A stretch of 64,000 nucleotides of DNA from Pseudorhodobacter ferrugineus DSM 5888 (GCF_000420745.1 NZ_ATVN01000008.1:1-64000), one strand, 5' to 3'; counted from the stretch's first letter, positions 29,361-42,323 are shown. Made by a program: numbers and translations. Notes: generated by a model not told the origin, from the sequence alone.

Positions 29361-30254
29361 TTACGCTAGATGTCCCATCACATAGGTCGGGTTGCGCTGC
29401 TCTGCTGCTAGCCACGTATCCAATGCGGCACCGTCCAGTGCATCGGCAGGGCCGAATTGGCCCGCGTTCAAGCCTTCTGTCAAAAACAGACTGTCGAGGT
29501 TTTCTTGCATCGCACCAAGGACATCGGTGTTGATCCCGTCGCCCACGCACAGGATGGCATCGTCGGAGATTTGGCCCGCCAATTCGGTCAGGCGGCGGCG
29601 CGCAAGGTCGTAGATGGGCGGGTGGGGTTTGCCGAAATACAAAACCTCGCCGCCCATTTGTTCATAAAGTTCGGCCAAAGCCCCTGCGCAGTAGATACGT
29701 TTATCGCCGTAATCGACCACGATATCAGGGTTGGCACACAGCATTTTCAGCCCGTTGGTTTTGGCCAGCAGAAACTGCGCGCGGTAATCGGCTGGGGTTT
29801 CGTCCATTTCCTCATTGGGGCCGGTGCACAGCATGCCTTGGGCCTGCGCCAAGGGTACAATTTCAATCGGGTTGGTGGCAGCCATCGCGGCCAAGTTGGG
29901 GTCGGCGAATTCGTCAAAGAAGGCCTGATCCTTGGGCATCGGGCCGATGTGATAGACCTTGTGGCCCGCAGCCCCCGAAAGATAGGCATATTGTGTGGCA
30001 TCGCCTGAGGTTATCACCTCGTCATAGCAATCGCGCGGCACGCCGATGCGGTCCAGCTGCACCAAAACGCTGGGTTTTGGGCGCGGCGCGTTGGATACCA
30101 GAACCACAATGCCACCCTGCGCCCGAAAGGCCTGAAGGGCGGCCACAGCGGCGGGAAAGGGTTTTACGCCATCATGCACGCAGCCCCAAAGATCGCAAAA
30201 CAGCGCACGGTAACGCGGAGCGATTTCGGCAAAGCTGGTGATGATCTGGGGCAT
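29361..30254 (-). CDS. HAD-superfamily class IIA phosphatase (TIGR01459 type)
   Basis: The product has 297 residues. HAD motif I appears as LFCDLWGCVHDG, motif II as VVLVSNAPR, motif III Lys in FGKPHPPIYD, and motif IV as ILCVGDGINTDVLGA. It resembles the NagD-like class IIA phosphatases common in alphaproteobacteria; the substrate is unknown. It starts with ATG at 30254. Confidence 0.88.
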   Translation of the reverse strand: MPQIITSFAEIAPRYRALFCDLWGCVHDGVKPFPAAVAALQAFRAQGGIVVLVSNAPRPKPSVLVQLDRIGVPRDCYDEVITSGDATQYAYLSGAAGHKVYHIGPMPKDQAFFDEFADPNLAAMAATNPIEIVPLAQAQGMLCTGPNEEMDETPADYRAQFLLAKTNGLKMLCANPDIVVDYGDKRIYCAGALAELYEQMGGEVLYFGKPHPPIYDLARRRLTELAGQISDDAILCVGDGINTDVLGAMQENLDSLFLTEGLNAGQFGPADALDGAALDTWLAAEQRNPTYVMGHLA

Positions 30255-30279
30255 GGCGCGGGCTTTCGGTGGTTGGGCA

Positions 30280-30313
30280 GGGGCGTAACGCCCCGGAGGC
30301 GCAATGCGTTCCG
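30280..30313. repeat. Pair of small inverted repeats between HAD and ppaC genes
   Basis: GGGGCG-TAA-CGCCCC (30280-30294) is followed by CCGGA...TCCGG (30293-30313). Neither has a T run. They may mark the 3' end of the ppaC transcript. Confidence 0.35.
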
Positions 30314-30328
30314 GAGCAGAGTTTTAGG

Positions 30329-31249
30329 TCAGAGCTTCAGCGCGGGGATGATCTGCTTTTTACGGCTCATCACGCCCGGCAAAACCACGGTGTCGCCGGT
30401 GACTGTGACGCCAAAGGACGCCTCGGCCATTTGCTTTACAAGGTCGTTGGGGACCAGCAGCGTTGCTTCCTCGGCCAGAATATCGACGACAAATAGCAGC
30501 ACTTGGTCAGCGCCGTCCTGCTTTGCCACATCGGACATGGCGGCCATCAGACTGGCTTTGCGGTCCAGCACCATCTTTGGCGATGTGGTTTCCAGAACAG
30601 ACACGCGCAGATCCTTGCCCGCGACCGTGTATTCCTTGCTGTCCATGCGCAGCAGTTCGGCATCGGAAAACGCCGACACATCGGATTTCGCGGCAAACAG
30701 TTCAGCCGCGTGATCGGCGATGGACACACCCAGATCGGCGGCCAGTTTTTCGGCGACAGACCGGTCATGCGGGGTGGTGGTGGGGCTGCGGAATTGCAGC
30801 GTGTCCGAGATAATGCACGACAACATAGCACCCTTTATGCCACGCGGTGCGCGGGCCAGATCATCGCCCATCAGGTCATGCAGAATGGTCGCGGTGCAGG
30901 CCAAGGGGCGGATGGTGATGTTGATTGGCGATTTGGTCTTGATACCACCGACCAGCAAGTGGTGGTCAATGATGCCAACCACATTGGCGTCATTGATCGA
31001 CGGCGGCAGTTCGGCCGGATTGTTGGTATCGACGATCCAGCAGGTGTCATCGGCGGTGACATCGGCGATGATCTCGGGCTTGGGCAGGTCCCAGTGTTTC
31101 AGCACAAAGGCGGCTTCGGTATTGGGTTCGCCCAGCAGTACGGGTTTTGCAGGTGTGCCTGTGATTTCAGACAAATACCATGCCCAGATGATGGGCGATC
31201 CGGTGCTGTCGGTGTCGGGGGATTTGTGGCCAAAGACGAGTGTTGTCAT
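30329..31249 (-). CDS. ppaC: Manganese-dependent inorganic pyrophosphatase (family II)
   Basis: The product has 306 residues. DHH-family motifs are in order: GHKSPDTDS (7-15), WIVDTNNPAELP, IIDHHLL (DHH) and the C-terminal DHHA2 substrate part with MSRKKQIIP. It hydrolyses pyrophosphate to phosphate and so pulls biosynthetic reactions forward. Family II enzymes are less usual in proteobacteria than family I but occur in this group. Confidence 0.95.
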   Translation of the reverse strand: MTTLVFGHKSPDTDSTGSPIIWAWYLSEITGTPAKPVLLGEPNTEAAFVLKHWDLPKPEIIADVTADDTCWIVDTNNPAELPPSINDANVVGIIDHHLLVGGIKTKSPINITIRPLACTATILHDLMGDDLARAPRGIKGAMLSCIISDTLQFRSPTTTPHDRSVAEKLAADLGVSIADHAAELFAAKSDVSAFSDAELLRMDSKEYTVAGKDLRVSVLETTSPKMVLDRKASLMAAMSDVAKQDGADQVLLFVVDILAEEATLLVPNDLVKQMAEASFGVTVTGDTVVLPGVMSRKKQIIPALKL

Positions 31250-31314
31250 GATGCGCGAACCTGTGGACTGGTGTGATTTGCCGCCTTATAGGGTCACGCG
31301 CGCAGATTGTCACG

Positions 31315-32310
31315 CTATTGGCCGGAGAGCGGCGCTATAGCAAACCCTTGGCGTTCCAGCAGAGCTAGCACACCGTCTTTGCCAGACAAATGCAGCGCGC
31401 CAAAGGCGGCAAAGGCGGGGCCGTTTTGCAAAGCGGCCTCGATCACCGGAATCCATGCGATATTGCGGTCGGCCATCAGGGTTTGTTCGGCATGGGCAAA
31501 ATCGGCATCGGTTTTTTCAGGGCGGGCATCAGGGATTGTATTGGCGATATAACGCGAAAATTCCCATATCAGGCGGCTATCGCCGTTGAAAAATGCGTCC
31601 GCCGTGGTGGTTAGAAAATCCTCGGACTGGTTCTCCACTTGCAGCGCGTTGCGGATCATCAGGATTTGTTCATCTGTGGACAGGCCATCAAAAAGGCCAA
31701 GCGCGGTATCAAAAGGTTCCAGCGCCATGACGGGGATGTCACGATCAATTGCCGCCCCGATCAGGCGTTTATCGAGGCCCCCGCCCGCAGCGGCCAGTTG
31801 CAAGGCACAAGGCGGGATCGCCAGCATCATCGACACAAACCAAGGCCGCAACTTTTCAGCCAGCGATGACGGGATGCCACGTTGCAGCAGGGCAGCGGAA
31901 AGTTGATCCCAATCGGCGGGCGGCAGTTGGGTTTTAAGGCCCGCGCCAGCCATATCCATCATTGCCGTGGGGTCGCTGGTCAGCTTTTGTTGCAGCTCTG
32001 CCTCTTCTTTCGGACCGGCCTCGACCAGCAGGGTTTTGGCTTGGTCCAGATAGGGGAGGAGCGTGTCCATGATGGCGCTGTGGCGCGGGTCATCAAGGTG
32101 GTAGGTGCCGGACAGGAAAAGCGTTTCGGTACCCCGCGTGGCTTGCCAAAAGTTGCCCGTGGCATAGGGTTGGTCGTGGGCTGCGGCCTTAAGGGCGGTA
32201 CGGTCTGCCTCGGGCAGTGCGGTTATCAGGTTTTCACCCACGCATTCCGCAGAGGCAGGGGTGGCAAGGAACAAGCAAACAACGGCGGTTAGGGCAAAAC
32301 GAAGCGACAT
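31315..32310 (-). CDS. TraB/GumN-family protein, secreted
   Basis: The product has 331 residues. A signal peptide (MSLRFALTAVVCLFLATPASAE, cut at ASA-E) leads a TraB/GumN domain: LFLSGTYHLDDPRH near the start and AFAAFGALHLSGKDGVLALLERQGF at the end, the paired GxxH motifs thought to bind metal. Members are proposed metalloproteases; the exact role is unknown. The ATG at 32310 has AAAGG upstream and fits the signal peptide; a start 27 codons earlier does not. Confidence 0.85.
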   Translation of the reverse strand: MSLRFALTAVVCLFLATPASAECVGENLITALPEADRTALKAAAHDQPYATGNFWQATRGTETLFLSGTYHLDDPRHSAIMDTLLPYLDQAKTLLVEAGPKEEAELQQKLTSDPTAMMDMAGAGLKTQLPPADWDQLSAALLQRGIPSSLAEKLRPWFVSMMLAIPPCALQLAAAGGGLDKRLIGAAIDRDIPVMALEPFDTALGLFDGLSTDEQILMIRNALQVENQSEDFLTTTADAFFNGDSRLIWEFSRYIANTIPDARPEKTDADFAHAEQTLMADRNIAWIPVIEAALQNGPAFAAFGALHLSGKDGVLALLERQGFAIAPLSGQ

Positions 32311-32431
32311 GGGGCGGCCTTTGGCAGCGGAATTTGCACGAAATTGGCACGCGCGGGTTGGGCGGGTCAAGCACGGGTGGGGCTCGGCCAATAAACCTGC
32401 GGCGGTTGGGTAAATTTTTGCAAGGGACGTG

Positions 32432-32460
32432 GTTGACAGGCCAAGGGACTGTGCCTAGGT
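32432..32460 (+). promoter_or_regulatory. Promoter of groESL
   Basis: TTGACA (32432-32437), 17 bp, TAGGTA (32455-32460). The CIRCE operator follows directly, so HrcA bound there would block this promoter. Confidence 0.75.
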
Positions 32461-32468
32461 ATCCGGTG

Positions 32469-32495
32469 TTAGCACTCAACCCGATTGAGTGCTAA
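32469..32495 (+). promoter_or_regulatory. CIRCE operator (HrcA-binding site)
   Basis: A perfect match to TTAGCACTC-N9-GAGTGCTAA. HrcA represses groESL here until heat shock removes it. hrcA itself is not in the window. Confidence 0.97.
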
Positions 32496-32532
32496 CACGA
32501 TATTAACCTGGAACCTAAGGGAGTGTTCACAG

Positions 32533-32820
32533 ATGGCATTTAAACCGCTGCATGACCGAGTGTTGGTTCGCCGCATCGAAGGCGAAGATAAGACCAAGGG
32601 CGGCCTGATCATCCCAGACACCGCAAAAGAAAAGCCAGCCGAGGGCGAAGTGATCGCACTGGGCGAAGGCGCGCGCAAAGACAGCGGCGAGCTGATTACG
32701 CCGTCGGTCAAGGTTGGCGACCGCGTGTTGTTCGGCAAATGGTCGGGCACAGAAGTGACGCTGGAAGGCAAAGAGCTTCTGATCATGAAAGAAAGCGACA
32801 TCATGGGGATCATCGGCTGA
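32533..32820 (+). CDS. groES: Co-chaperonin GroES
   Basis: The product has 95 residues. It begins [21 protein letters not shown] and has the mobile loop [13 protein letters not shown] (24-36) that binds GroEL, as well as [14 protein letters not shown]. The heptamer caps the GroEL ring. The ATG at 32533 is 38 bp after CIRCE and is preceded by GGGAG; the earlier in-frame start at 32485 lies inside the operator. Confidence 0.98.
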   Translation: MAFKPLHDRVLVRRIEGEDKTKGGLIIPDTAKEKPAEGEVIALGEGARKDSGELITPSVKVGDRVLFGKWSGTEVTLEGKELLIMKESDIMGIIG

Positions 32821-32883
32821 GGCTGAGGGTTTGGCGGGCGGTGCGCTGAAGCGCACCCTACGCATGATGTGCTAATCAACTGA

Positions 32884-34563
<1,680 letters not shown>

Positions 34564-34610
34564 TTTCATGCCTTGCATGAAATGATCAGTCTCCGTTCGC
34601 GGGACTTGGG

Positions 34611-34638
34611 AAAGGGCATCTTAGCGGGTGCCCTTTTT
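34611..34638 (+). terminator. Rho-independent terminator of groESL
   Basis: A 10 bp stem (34611-34620 with 34627-34636, one G-T pair) around TTAGCG ends in TTTTT. A perfect 8 bp inverted repeat ATTTCATG/CATGAAAT (34563-34583) precedes it. Confidence 0.88.
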
Positions 34639-34748
34639 CGTATTTGGGAGGCGTCTGATTTGTGTGGCCGATGGGGAATGAGTATTTTTGCAAAGATGAA
34701 ATGGCGCGGTTTCGCTTTGTCGGGTCCGGCGGTAAGATTAGTGCCAAC

Positions 34749-34783
34749 ACAAAAAGCGGGGGTTCGATGCCTCCGCTTTTTGT
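34749..34783 (+). terminator. Strong hairpin just upstream of the DMT transporter gene
   Basis: A 14 bp stem (34749-34762 with 34770-34783, one G-T pair) around TTCGATG, with A5 and T5 at its base. It works as a terminator on either strand. It ends 22 bp before the ATG at 34806, so it could end read-through from groEL or act as an attenuator for the transporter. Confidence 0.7.
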
Positions 34784-34805
34784 TCCCTGTGAACCGGAGG
34801 CGGAT

Positions 34806-35648
34806 ATGCGGTTGTTTTGGTTGACGACTGTGGCGATGGCGGCCTTTGCGGCCAATTCGGTATTGAACCGGATGGCGGTGACACAAGGCGCGATGGACCC
34901 TGTGGATTTTGCGGTGCTGCGGCTGGTTGCAGGGGCGCTGGCCTTGGGCCTGTTGGTGGCATGGCGGCGCGGGCCGGTTTGGGCGGGGTGGTCGGGGCGC
35001 GCGGCGGGTGTGTTTGGCTTGCTTTTGTATCTGTTTGGTTTTTCCTTGGCCTATGTTGATTTGGCGGCGGGGATCGGCGCGCTGATTTTGTTTGGCATGG
35101 TGCAGGTCACGATGTTTGCGGGCGCGGTTTTGGCGCGCGAGGATGTGCCTGTGACCCGCTGGTTGGGGGCGGGTTTGGCCTTTGCGGGCTTGGTTTGGTT
35201 GGTGTCACCTGCGGGGCAGGCTGTGGCGCTGGTTCCAGCGGCGATGATGGCGGCGGCGGGTGTGGGCTGGGGGATTTATTCGCTGGCCGGGCGCGGGGCG
35301 CGGGACCCGCTGGCGGCGACGGCGGCGAATTTCTGTTTGGCGGTGCCTGTGGTTTTGGCCGTGGCATGGTGGCGACTTGATGTAGCGAACTTAACCGGCC
35401 TTGGGGTTGGTTTGGCAGTGCTGTCGGGGGCTGTGACCTCGGGGATGGGGTATGCCTTGTGGTACGTGGTTGTGCCGCAACTGGGGGCGGCGCGGGCCGG
35501 TGTGGCGCAGCTGTCGGTGCCTATTTTGGCGGCTGTGGCAGGTGCCCTATGGTTGGAAGAGCCGTTGGGCTGGCGGTTTATGGTGGCGGCGGCTGTGGTT
35601 TTGGGCGGGGTCGGTTTGGCGATTGTAAAGCGACCCTTACGGCGTTAG
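34806..35648 (+). CDS. DMT-family transporter (EamA domains)
   Basis: The product has 280 residues with about ten hydrophobic segments in two EamA repeats (starts [24 protein letters not shown]; second half from about [12 protein letters not shown]). [25 protein letters not shown] closes the second repeat. Family members export or import amino acids, nucleosides or other metabolites; the substrate is unknown. GGAGGCGGAT precedes the ATG. Its last 12 bases overlap the convergent lipase gene. Confidence 0.88.
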   Translation: MRLFWLTTVAMAAFAANSVLNRMAVTQGAMDPVDFAVLRLVAGALALGLLVAWRRGPVWAGWSGRAAGVFGLLLYLFGFSLAYVDLAAGIGALILFGMVQVTMFAGAVLAREDVPVTRWLGAGLAFAGLVWLVSPAGQAVALVPAAMMAAAGVGWGIYSLAGRGARDPLAATAANFCLAVPVVLAVAWWRLDVANLTGLGVGLAVLSGAVTSGMGYALWYVVVPQLGAARAGVAQLSVPILAAVAGALWLEEPLGWRFMVAAAVVLGGVGLAIVKRPLRR

Positions 35649-36395
35649 GCCAGAGGCGACCGTGACGGTGCCAAGGGCGATTTGAACTGCCTCGGCCAGT
35701 GGCAGATCGGCATCAAACCGGCCTTTGCGCAAAAACAGCACGGTTTGCGCGATCACCATCGGGTTCAGCATCATGAATGTATGGGTCACGGGCAGGGTGA
35801 TATGGGCGGCCATACCGTCAAGTTTCGTGCTCTCGACCGACACCTTGCCATCATCCGACCCATCGATCAGGGCTGATGCCGCAGGGTTCAGGCTGCGGTT
35901 TCCGGCGATTATACCCAGCGGATAATCGGGGCGCGGCAGTTGGTTGGGAACCGACGACAGTTCGGTGCCAAGCTGCGCGCCCGCAGGCCCGTTGATCCAT
36001 TGAAACAGCGACAGATCGCCCAAAATGTCGACCAACTCAGACCCGTGGTTGGGCGGGGCAAGCATCACCACCGCCCCCAGATTTTCGGGGCGGTAGCGGG
36101 CAAGGTACGCACGCGTCAGGATGCCGCCCATCGAATGGGTCACGAAATGGGTGCGTGCTGGACCGCATTGGGCCACGGCGGGTATGACATTTTCCTCGAC
36201 CAAGGTCGGGATCGGCGCCTCGGTGGACGGATAGCCTTGGTTCACCACGCGGAACCCTTGGGCGGTCAGCGACGCCTCCATCGCCAGAAGTGAATTTTCG
36301 CCGCGCGCCAACCCGTGCAACAGCACCACGCAATCGGGCGTTTGGGCGGCAAGCGGTGCGGGGACAATAAGGGCGAGAAGGGCAAGGGTTTTCAT
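35637..36395 (-). CDS. Secreted lipase/esterase-like alpha/beta hydrolase
   Basis: The product has 252 residues. A short signal peptide ([17 protein letters not shown]) is followed by [13 protein letters not shown] (oxyanion region) and the nucleophile [16 protein letters not shown] and HTFMML supply further active-site positions. It resembles small triacylglycerol-lipase-like hydrolases. The natural ester is unknown. It overlaps the DMT gene tail-to-tail. Confidence 0.85.
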   Translation of the reverse strand: MKTLALLALIVPAPLAAQTPDCVVLLHGLARGENSLLAMEASLTAQGFRVVNQGYPSTEAPIPTLVEENVIPAVAQCGPARTHFVTHSMGGILTRAYLARYRPENLGAVVMLAPPNHGSELVDILGDLSLFQWINGPAGAQLGTELSSVPNQLPRPDYPLGIIAGNRSLNPAASALIDGSDDGKVSVESTKLDGMAAHITLPVTHTFMMLNPMVIAQTVLFLRKGRFDADLPLAEAVQIALGTVTVASGLTP

Positions 36396-36477
36396 AGCGT
36401 CACGTTACGCAATTATGGGCGGTTTGCAATTGGGCTTTGGGCTGGACAAACCCCAAGCGGCGCGGCAGCGTGGGGGT

Positions 36478-36924
36478 ATGAAACCACGTTCCCCCCGTTT
36501 GGCCGTTCGGGCGTTGATCTTGGACCAAGATCGGCTTTTGTTGGTCAATGCTTACGGTGGTGGGGTGTCCGATTTATGGTGCGCCCCGGGGGGTGGGGTC
36601 AATTTGGGCAGCAGCCTGCCCGACAACCTGATCCGCGAGGTGCATGAGGAAACGGGGCTGACCGTTACCGTGGGCGCGCCGGTTTTGGTGAATGAATTTC
36701 ATGCGCCGGAACACGGGTTTCATCAGGTTGATGTGTATTTTCGCTGTCAGATTATCGCGGGGGCGTTGGATGCGCAGTGGCGCGATCCCGAAGGCATCGT
36801 GACCGAGCGGCGGTTTTTCACACGCGATGACTTGGCGGGGATCAGGTTCAAACCCGATAGCCTGCCAGAGGCGGCATGGGGGAATGGGATGCTCTATGAT
36901 CCGTTGGAACTGTTGGTGCGCTAA
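36478..36924 (+). CDS. Nudix hydrolase with an altered Nudix box
   Basis: The product has 148 residues. The box reads GGGVNLGSSLPDNLIREVHEETGL. The REVHEETG core with the metal-binding glutamates is intact, but the first Glu of the GX5E part is replaced by Ser. The box fold is otherwise complete, so it may still cleave a nucleoside diphosphate derivative. GGGGG lies only two bases before the ATG at 36478; no better start is seen. Confidence 0.85.
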   Translation: MKPRSPRLAVRALILDQDRLLLVNAYGGGVSDLWCAPGGGVNLGSSLPDNLIREVHEETGLTVTVGAPVLVNEFHAPEHGFHQVDVYFRCQIIAGALDAQWRDPEGIVTERRFFTRDDLAGIRFKPDSLPEAAWGNGMLYDPLELLVR

Positions 36925-36974
36925 AGTGTGCATTGTGTCTGAAGTTCAAATCGAAACGCTATAGGGGGGCCGAG

Positions 36975-37466
36975 ATGATCACGGATTTGCGGCAAGGGCG
37001 TGATGATGTGGCGGTGTTGGATATGATGTTCCGCGCGGCGGACTACAGCCTGCTGGAAAAAGGCCGCGCGCCGGTTGCGGGCGACGTATCAGACTTTTTT
37101 GCCAGTTGCGTGCCAGGCGGGGATTTGGCCGAGGCGGTCAAGCTGGGGTACTGGCAAGGCGATGTTTTGCTGGGATTTATAGAGATGAGCTTTGGCTATC
37201 CAGAGGCCACGGATGCCTATATCGGCTTGTTAATGCTGGACAATGCGGCGCGTGGTGGTGGAATCGGTCCGCAGCTTTTGGCCGAGGCAACGGCGCGCGC
37301 GCGGGCCAAAGGGGCCAGACGGCAATTGATGGCGGTGCTAGAGGCGAACCCAAAGGCCAAGGCGTTTTGGCAGCGCGAAGGGTTTGCGCCCGAACGGTTT
37401 TTCCCCGCCAGCGCGAATGACCCTTTGGGCCATGCAAGGTGCCGCATGACCCGTGATTTACGCTAA
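36975..37466 (+). CDS. GNAT-family N-acetyltransferase
   Basis: The product has 163 residues. The acetyl-CoA loop is seen in LLMLDNAARGGGIGPQLLAEATARARAKGARRQLMAVLEANPKAKAFWQREGF (motifs A and B). The substrate is unknown. It starts 51 bp after the Nudix gene, behind GGGGGG. The spacer holds the CGAAACGCTATAGG motif that resembles the element near 13150. It ends with a four-base convergent overlap with purK. Confidence 0.85.
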   Translation: MITDLRQGRDDVAVLDMMFRAADYSLLEKGRAPVAGDVSDFFASCVPGGDLAEAVKLGYWQGDVLLGFIEMSFGYPEATDAYIGLLMLDNAARGGGIGPQLLAEATARARAKGARRQLMAVLEANPKAKAFWQREGFAPERFFPASANDPLGHARCRMTRDLR

Positions 37467-38539
37467 GTAATCCCGCGCGTGATGCGGTTCACATGGCCCA
37501 TTTTGCGACCAGGCCGCGCCTCGGGCTTGCCATACATATGCAGGGCCGTGTTTTTCTCGGCCAACAGCGCGGGGACGCGGGCAATATCGTCGCCAATCAG
37601 GTTTTCCATCGTCACATCGGCAAAACGTGACCCGTCACCCAAGGGCAGGCCCGCAACGGCGCGGATGTGTTGTTCAAACTGATCGACCGCACAGCCGTTC
37701 TGGGTCCAATGCCCCGAATTATGCACGCGGGGCGCGATTTCGTTCACGATCAGGCCTTTGGGTGTGACAAACAGCTCCACCCCCATCACGCCGACATAAT
37801 CGAGCGCGTTCAGGATGCGTGCGGCCAAAAGTACCGCGTCCGTCCGCTGGGCAGGGGTCAGTTTGGCGGGGATGGTGGTGCTGTGCAAAATACCCGAACG
37901 GTGGACGTTTTCACCCGGATCATAGGCCGAAACCGACCCGTCCGACCCGCGCGCGGCAATCACCGACACCTCATGCGTAAAGTCGATGAACCCTTCCAAA
38001 ACGGCATCGGCACCGTTCATCGTGGCAAGCGCTGCGGGCGCATCAGCCGCGGCCATGATCCGCGCTTGGCCCTTGCCATCATACCCCAGACGGGTGGTTT
38101 TCAAAATGGCGGGACAGCCGGTTTTGGCGATAGCGGCGTCGAGATCGGCGGCGGTTGTCACGGCGGCATAAGCCGCCACGGTCAGGCCCAATCCGGTCAG
38201 GAAATCTTTCTCGGCGATACGATCCTGGCTGATCGCCAGCGCGCGGCGGCCCGGGTGAATGGGGCGCAGCGATTCGAGTATATCCAGCGCCGAGGTGGGG
38301 ATGTTTTCAAACTCATAGGTGATGACATCGACATCGGCTGCAAAGGCGCGCAAGGCCTCCGCGTCATCATAGCTGGCTGTGGTCACGCGATTGGCTGTAT
38401 CGGCGGCGGGCGGGTTTTGCCCTGGCTCGAATATATGGGTTTTATAGCCCAGCCGTGCGGCGGCGACCGACAGCATACGGCCAAGCTGACCACCGCCAAG
38501 AATACCGATTGTGGCCCCAAAGGGCAGGGGATTAGTCAT
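37463..38539 (-). CDS. purK: 5-(carboxyamino)imidazole ribonucleotide synthase
   Basis: The product has 358 residues with an ATP-grasp fold. [20 protein letters not shown] (7-26) starts the N-domain; [13 protein letters not shown] is the ATP-binding loop; [14 protein letters not shown] holds metal ligands. It makes N5-CAIR from AIR, bicarbonate and ATP in purine synthesis. The ATG at 38539 overlaps the end of purE by 8 bp and has GAGGAG upstream. Confidence 0.96.
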   Translation of the reverse strand: MTNPLPFGATIGILGGGQLGRMLSVAAARLGYKTHIFEPGQNPPAADTANRVTTASYDDAEALRAFAADVDVITYEFENIPTSALDILESLRPIHPGRRALAISQDRIAEKDFLTGLGLTVAAYAAVTTAADLDAAIAKTGCPAILKTTRLGYDGKGQARIMAAADAPAALATMNGADAVLEGFIDFTHEVSVIAARGSDGSVSAYDPGENVHRSGILHSTTIPAKLTPAQRTDAVLLAARILNALDYVGVMGVELFVTPKGLIVNEIAPRVHNSGHWTQNGCAVDQFEQHIRAVAGLPLGDGSRFADVTMENLIGDDIARVPALLAEKNTALHMYGKPEARPGRKMGHVNRITRGIT

Positions 38540-39017
38540 CGCGCGGCTCCTCGGGGATGGACGCGGTAAGGGCGTCACGCCACGCATCAAGGCGCGCGGC
38601 CAAGGCGGGATCGTTCAGCGCCAAGATACCCGCGGCCATAAGGGCGGCATTGGCCGCACCCGCAGCCCCGATCGCCATCGTCGCCACCGGATAGCCGCGC
38701 GGCATTTGCAAAATAGAATACAGACTGTCGACACCCGACAGCGCCTTGGTTTGCACCGGCACACCAATCACCGGCACGCGGGTTTTGGATGCCATCATCC
38801 CTGGCAAATGCGCCGCCCCGCCTGCGCCAGCGATAATCACCTTCAGCCCGCGATCCACAGCAGATTTGCCATAGTCCCACAGCCGGTCAGGGGTGCGGTG
38901 GGCCGATACGATCTTGGACTCGTAAGGCACGCCAAGCGCGTCGAGCAGCGTTGCCGCCTCTTTCATCGTCGGCCAGTCAGACTGGCTGCCCATGATAATG
39001 CCCACCTCGATTGCCAT
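38532..39017 (-). CDS. purE: N5-carboxyaminoimidazole ribonucleotide mutase
   Basis: The product has 161 residues. It has [16 protein letters not shown] (6-21), SAHRTPDR (active His) and [14 protein letters not shown], the class I PurE signature. It converts N5-CAIR to CAIR, the next purine step after PurK. The two overlap and are clearly one operon, purEK. Confidence 0.97.
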   Translation of the reverse strand: MAIEVGIIMGSQSDWPTMKEAATLLDALGVPYESKIVSAHRTPDRLWDYGKSAVDRGLKVIIAGAGGAAHLPGMMASKTRVPVIGVPVQTKALSGVDSLYSILQMPRGYPVATMAIGAAGAANAALMAAGILALNDPALAARLDAWRDALTASIPEEPRDD

Positions 39018-39128
39018 GCGCCTGCCCCTTAATCGGCCCTGATGCCGGTTCCGTGAAAGCGCGCACTATAACGGCGGCAAGGGTGGGGGCAAGGTGGAAT
39101 GGCGTGGCTGCCGCAAGGCAGAGTTAGG

Positions 39129-39347
39129 TCAGGCAATGATATCGGGGATCAGATCATCCTCGATCTTGACGATACGCTCTTTCAGTCCCAGTTTTTGCTT
39201 TTTCAGGCGGCGCAGCATCAATTGATCAGGGCTGACAGCAGACCCCAAAGCGACAATCGCCTCATCCAGATCGCGGTGTTCGCGCTGCAAAACGGCCAGC
39301 CGGATCCGCAGCATTTCGTCGGTGTTCAGTTTGGTCGAGGCATTCAT
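39129..39347 (-). CDS. YdcH-family small helical protein (DUF465)
   Basis: The product has 72 residues. It is a two-helix hairpin: MLRIRLAVLQREHRDLDEAIVAL and DQLMLRRLKKQKLGLKERIVKIE, typical of DUF465. The function is unknown. It lies upstream of purE on the same strand, 111 bp away. Confidence 0.85.
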   Translation of the reverse strand: MNASTKLNTDEMLRIRLAVLQREHRDLDEAIVALGSAVSPDQLMLRRLKKQKLGLKERIVKIEDDLIPDIIA

Positions 39348-39448
39348 TGGGTATGTTCACTGAGTCGGTTCATCCATTGCTTGCGCACTATACTCCATAG
39401 TGCGGAAAAATGTATGAAAACTGTTCGCCATTGTGACAGGCCGTGCCT

Positions 39449-39477
39449 CTTGCAGCCAAGCAGGTTGCGCCCCATAT
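39449..39477 (+). promoter_or_regulatory. Heat-shock (sigma-32) promoter of the hsp20 operon
   Basis: CTTGCAG (39449-39455), 14 bp, CCCCATAT (39470-39477). The -10 is an exact match to the sigma-32 consensus CCCCATNT and the -35 keeps CTTG. The start site would be near 39484, 57 bp before the gene. This fits the RpoH family sigma encoded at 60492. Confidence 0.75.
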
Positions 39478-39540
39478 TCATAGCATAAGGATGCCCGCGC
39501 TTGGGGTCCGACCTTACCGAACTGTCGCTTTGAAAAGGAC

Positions 39541-39960
39541 ATGTCGATGACAAAACTAAGTTTTGGGGCGCATCCCCATTTGTTGGGGTTCGAACAGCTG
39601 GAACGGCTGGTGGAACGCACCGCAAAAACCGCAGCCGAGGGCTATCCGCCCTTTAACATCGAAGCGGTGTCGGAAAACGACTATCGCATTACGCTGGCCG
39701 TCGCGGGGTTTCGCGATGATGACCTAAGCATCACGGTCGAGAATCGGCAATTGGTTATTCGCGGTCGCCAAGCCGAGGAAGAAGGCGAACGCTTGTTTTT
39801 GCATCGCGGCATTGCGGCGCGGGCGTTCCAGCGGTCATTCGTTCTGGCCGAAGGGGTCGAAGTTGCCCGTGCAGGCCTTGAACATGGGCTGTTGCACATA
39901 GATCTGCGCCGGTCGGTGCCGGATGTGATTGTGCAAACCATTCCAATTGATCGCCGATAA
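39541..39960 (+). CDS. Small heat shock protein, Hsp20/IbpA type
   Basis: The product has 139 residues. The alpha-crystallin domain (about 30-125) has YPPFNIEAVSENDYRITLAVAGF, LVIRGRQ, LFLHRGIAARAFQRSFVLAEGVEV and GLLHIDLRR. It holds unfolded proteins for refolding. It sits behind a sigma-32 promoter and is followed by a DUF1150 gene, the usual partner in this group. ATG at 39547 is an alternative start. Confidence 0.92.
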   Translation: MSMTKLSFGAHPHLLGFEQLERLVERTAKTAAEGYPPFNIEAVSENDYRITLAVAGFRDDDLSITVENRQLVIRGRQAEEEGERLFLHRGIAARAFQRSFVLAEGVEVARAGLEHGLLHIDLRRSVPDVIVQTIPIDRR

Positions 39961-39987
39961 AGCCAAACGCTATTAGGAGGGATCGCT

Positions 39988-40215
39988 ATGAACACTGCAT
40001 TTAATAAAATGCCCAAAGCTGCGGACCGGATTGTCTATGTTCGGGCCGTCGAGGTGGCAGATTTGCCGTTTGAATTGCAAGAACAGGCCGAAGGGCTGAC
40101 GCAGATTTTTTCCGTGCACCGCGGCAATGGCGAGCGGTTGGCACTGGTGGCCAATAAGGGGCTGGCCTTTGCGCTGGCACGGGAACAAGACTTTGCGCCG
40201 GTTAGCGTGCATTAA
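39988..40215 (+). CDS. DUF1150-family protein
   Basis: The product has 75 residues. YVRAVEVADLPFELQEQAEGLTQIFSVHRGNGERLALVANKGLAFALAREQD is the DUF1150 core. The function is unknown; the constant position after hsp20 suggests a stress role. TAGGAGGGATCGCT precedes the ATG. It is 27 bp after hsp20. Confidence 0.9.
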   Translation: MNTAFNKMPKAADRIVYVRAVEVADLPFELQEQAEGLTQIFSVHRGNGERLALVANKGLAFALAREQDFAPVSVH

Positions 40216-40260
40216 ACCGCGCTAGGGGGGCCGAGCGTTGGTGACGCCCGGCCTTTTCCA

Positions 40261-42163
<1,903 letters not shown>

Positions 42164-42257
42164 GTTTATTCGTAATTCAACAGTTTAACGGCAACAGTTA
42201 AGGTTAACTTAGCCGTATTGTTGCAGGTGCAGGGTGAAATAAGGCCGAATTAAGACG

Positions 42258-42280
42258 CAAAAAGGGCCCAGAGGGCCCAG
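42258..42280 (-). terminator. Terminator of the 50-aa protein gene
   Basis: GGGCCC (42264-42269) pairs with GGGCCC (42273-42278) around AGA. On the minus strand it runs into TTTTTGCG. It lies 44 bp after the small gene's stop. Confidence 0.65.
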
Positions 42281-42323
42281 ATTGCGATTCGCAATTGCGG
42301 TTTGTGGTGTGGCCTCGCGGGGC

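Noticed and set aside
36415..36477. Upstream start for the Nudix gene
   Set aside because: The extra 21 residues overlap the start region of the divergent lipase gene and add nothing typical of the family.
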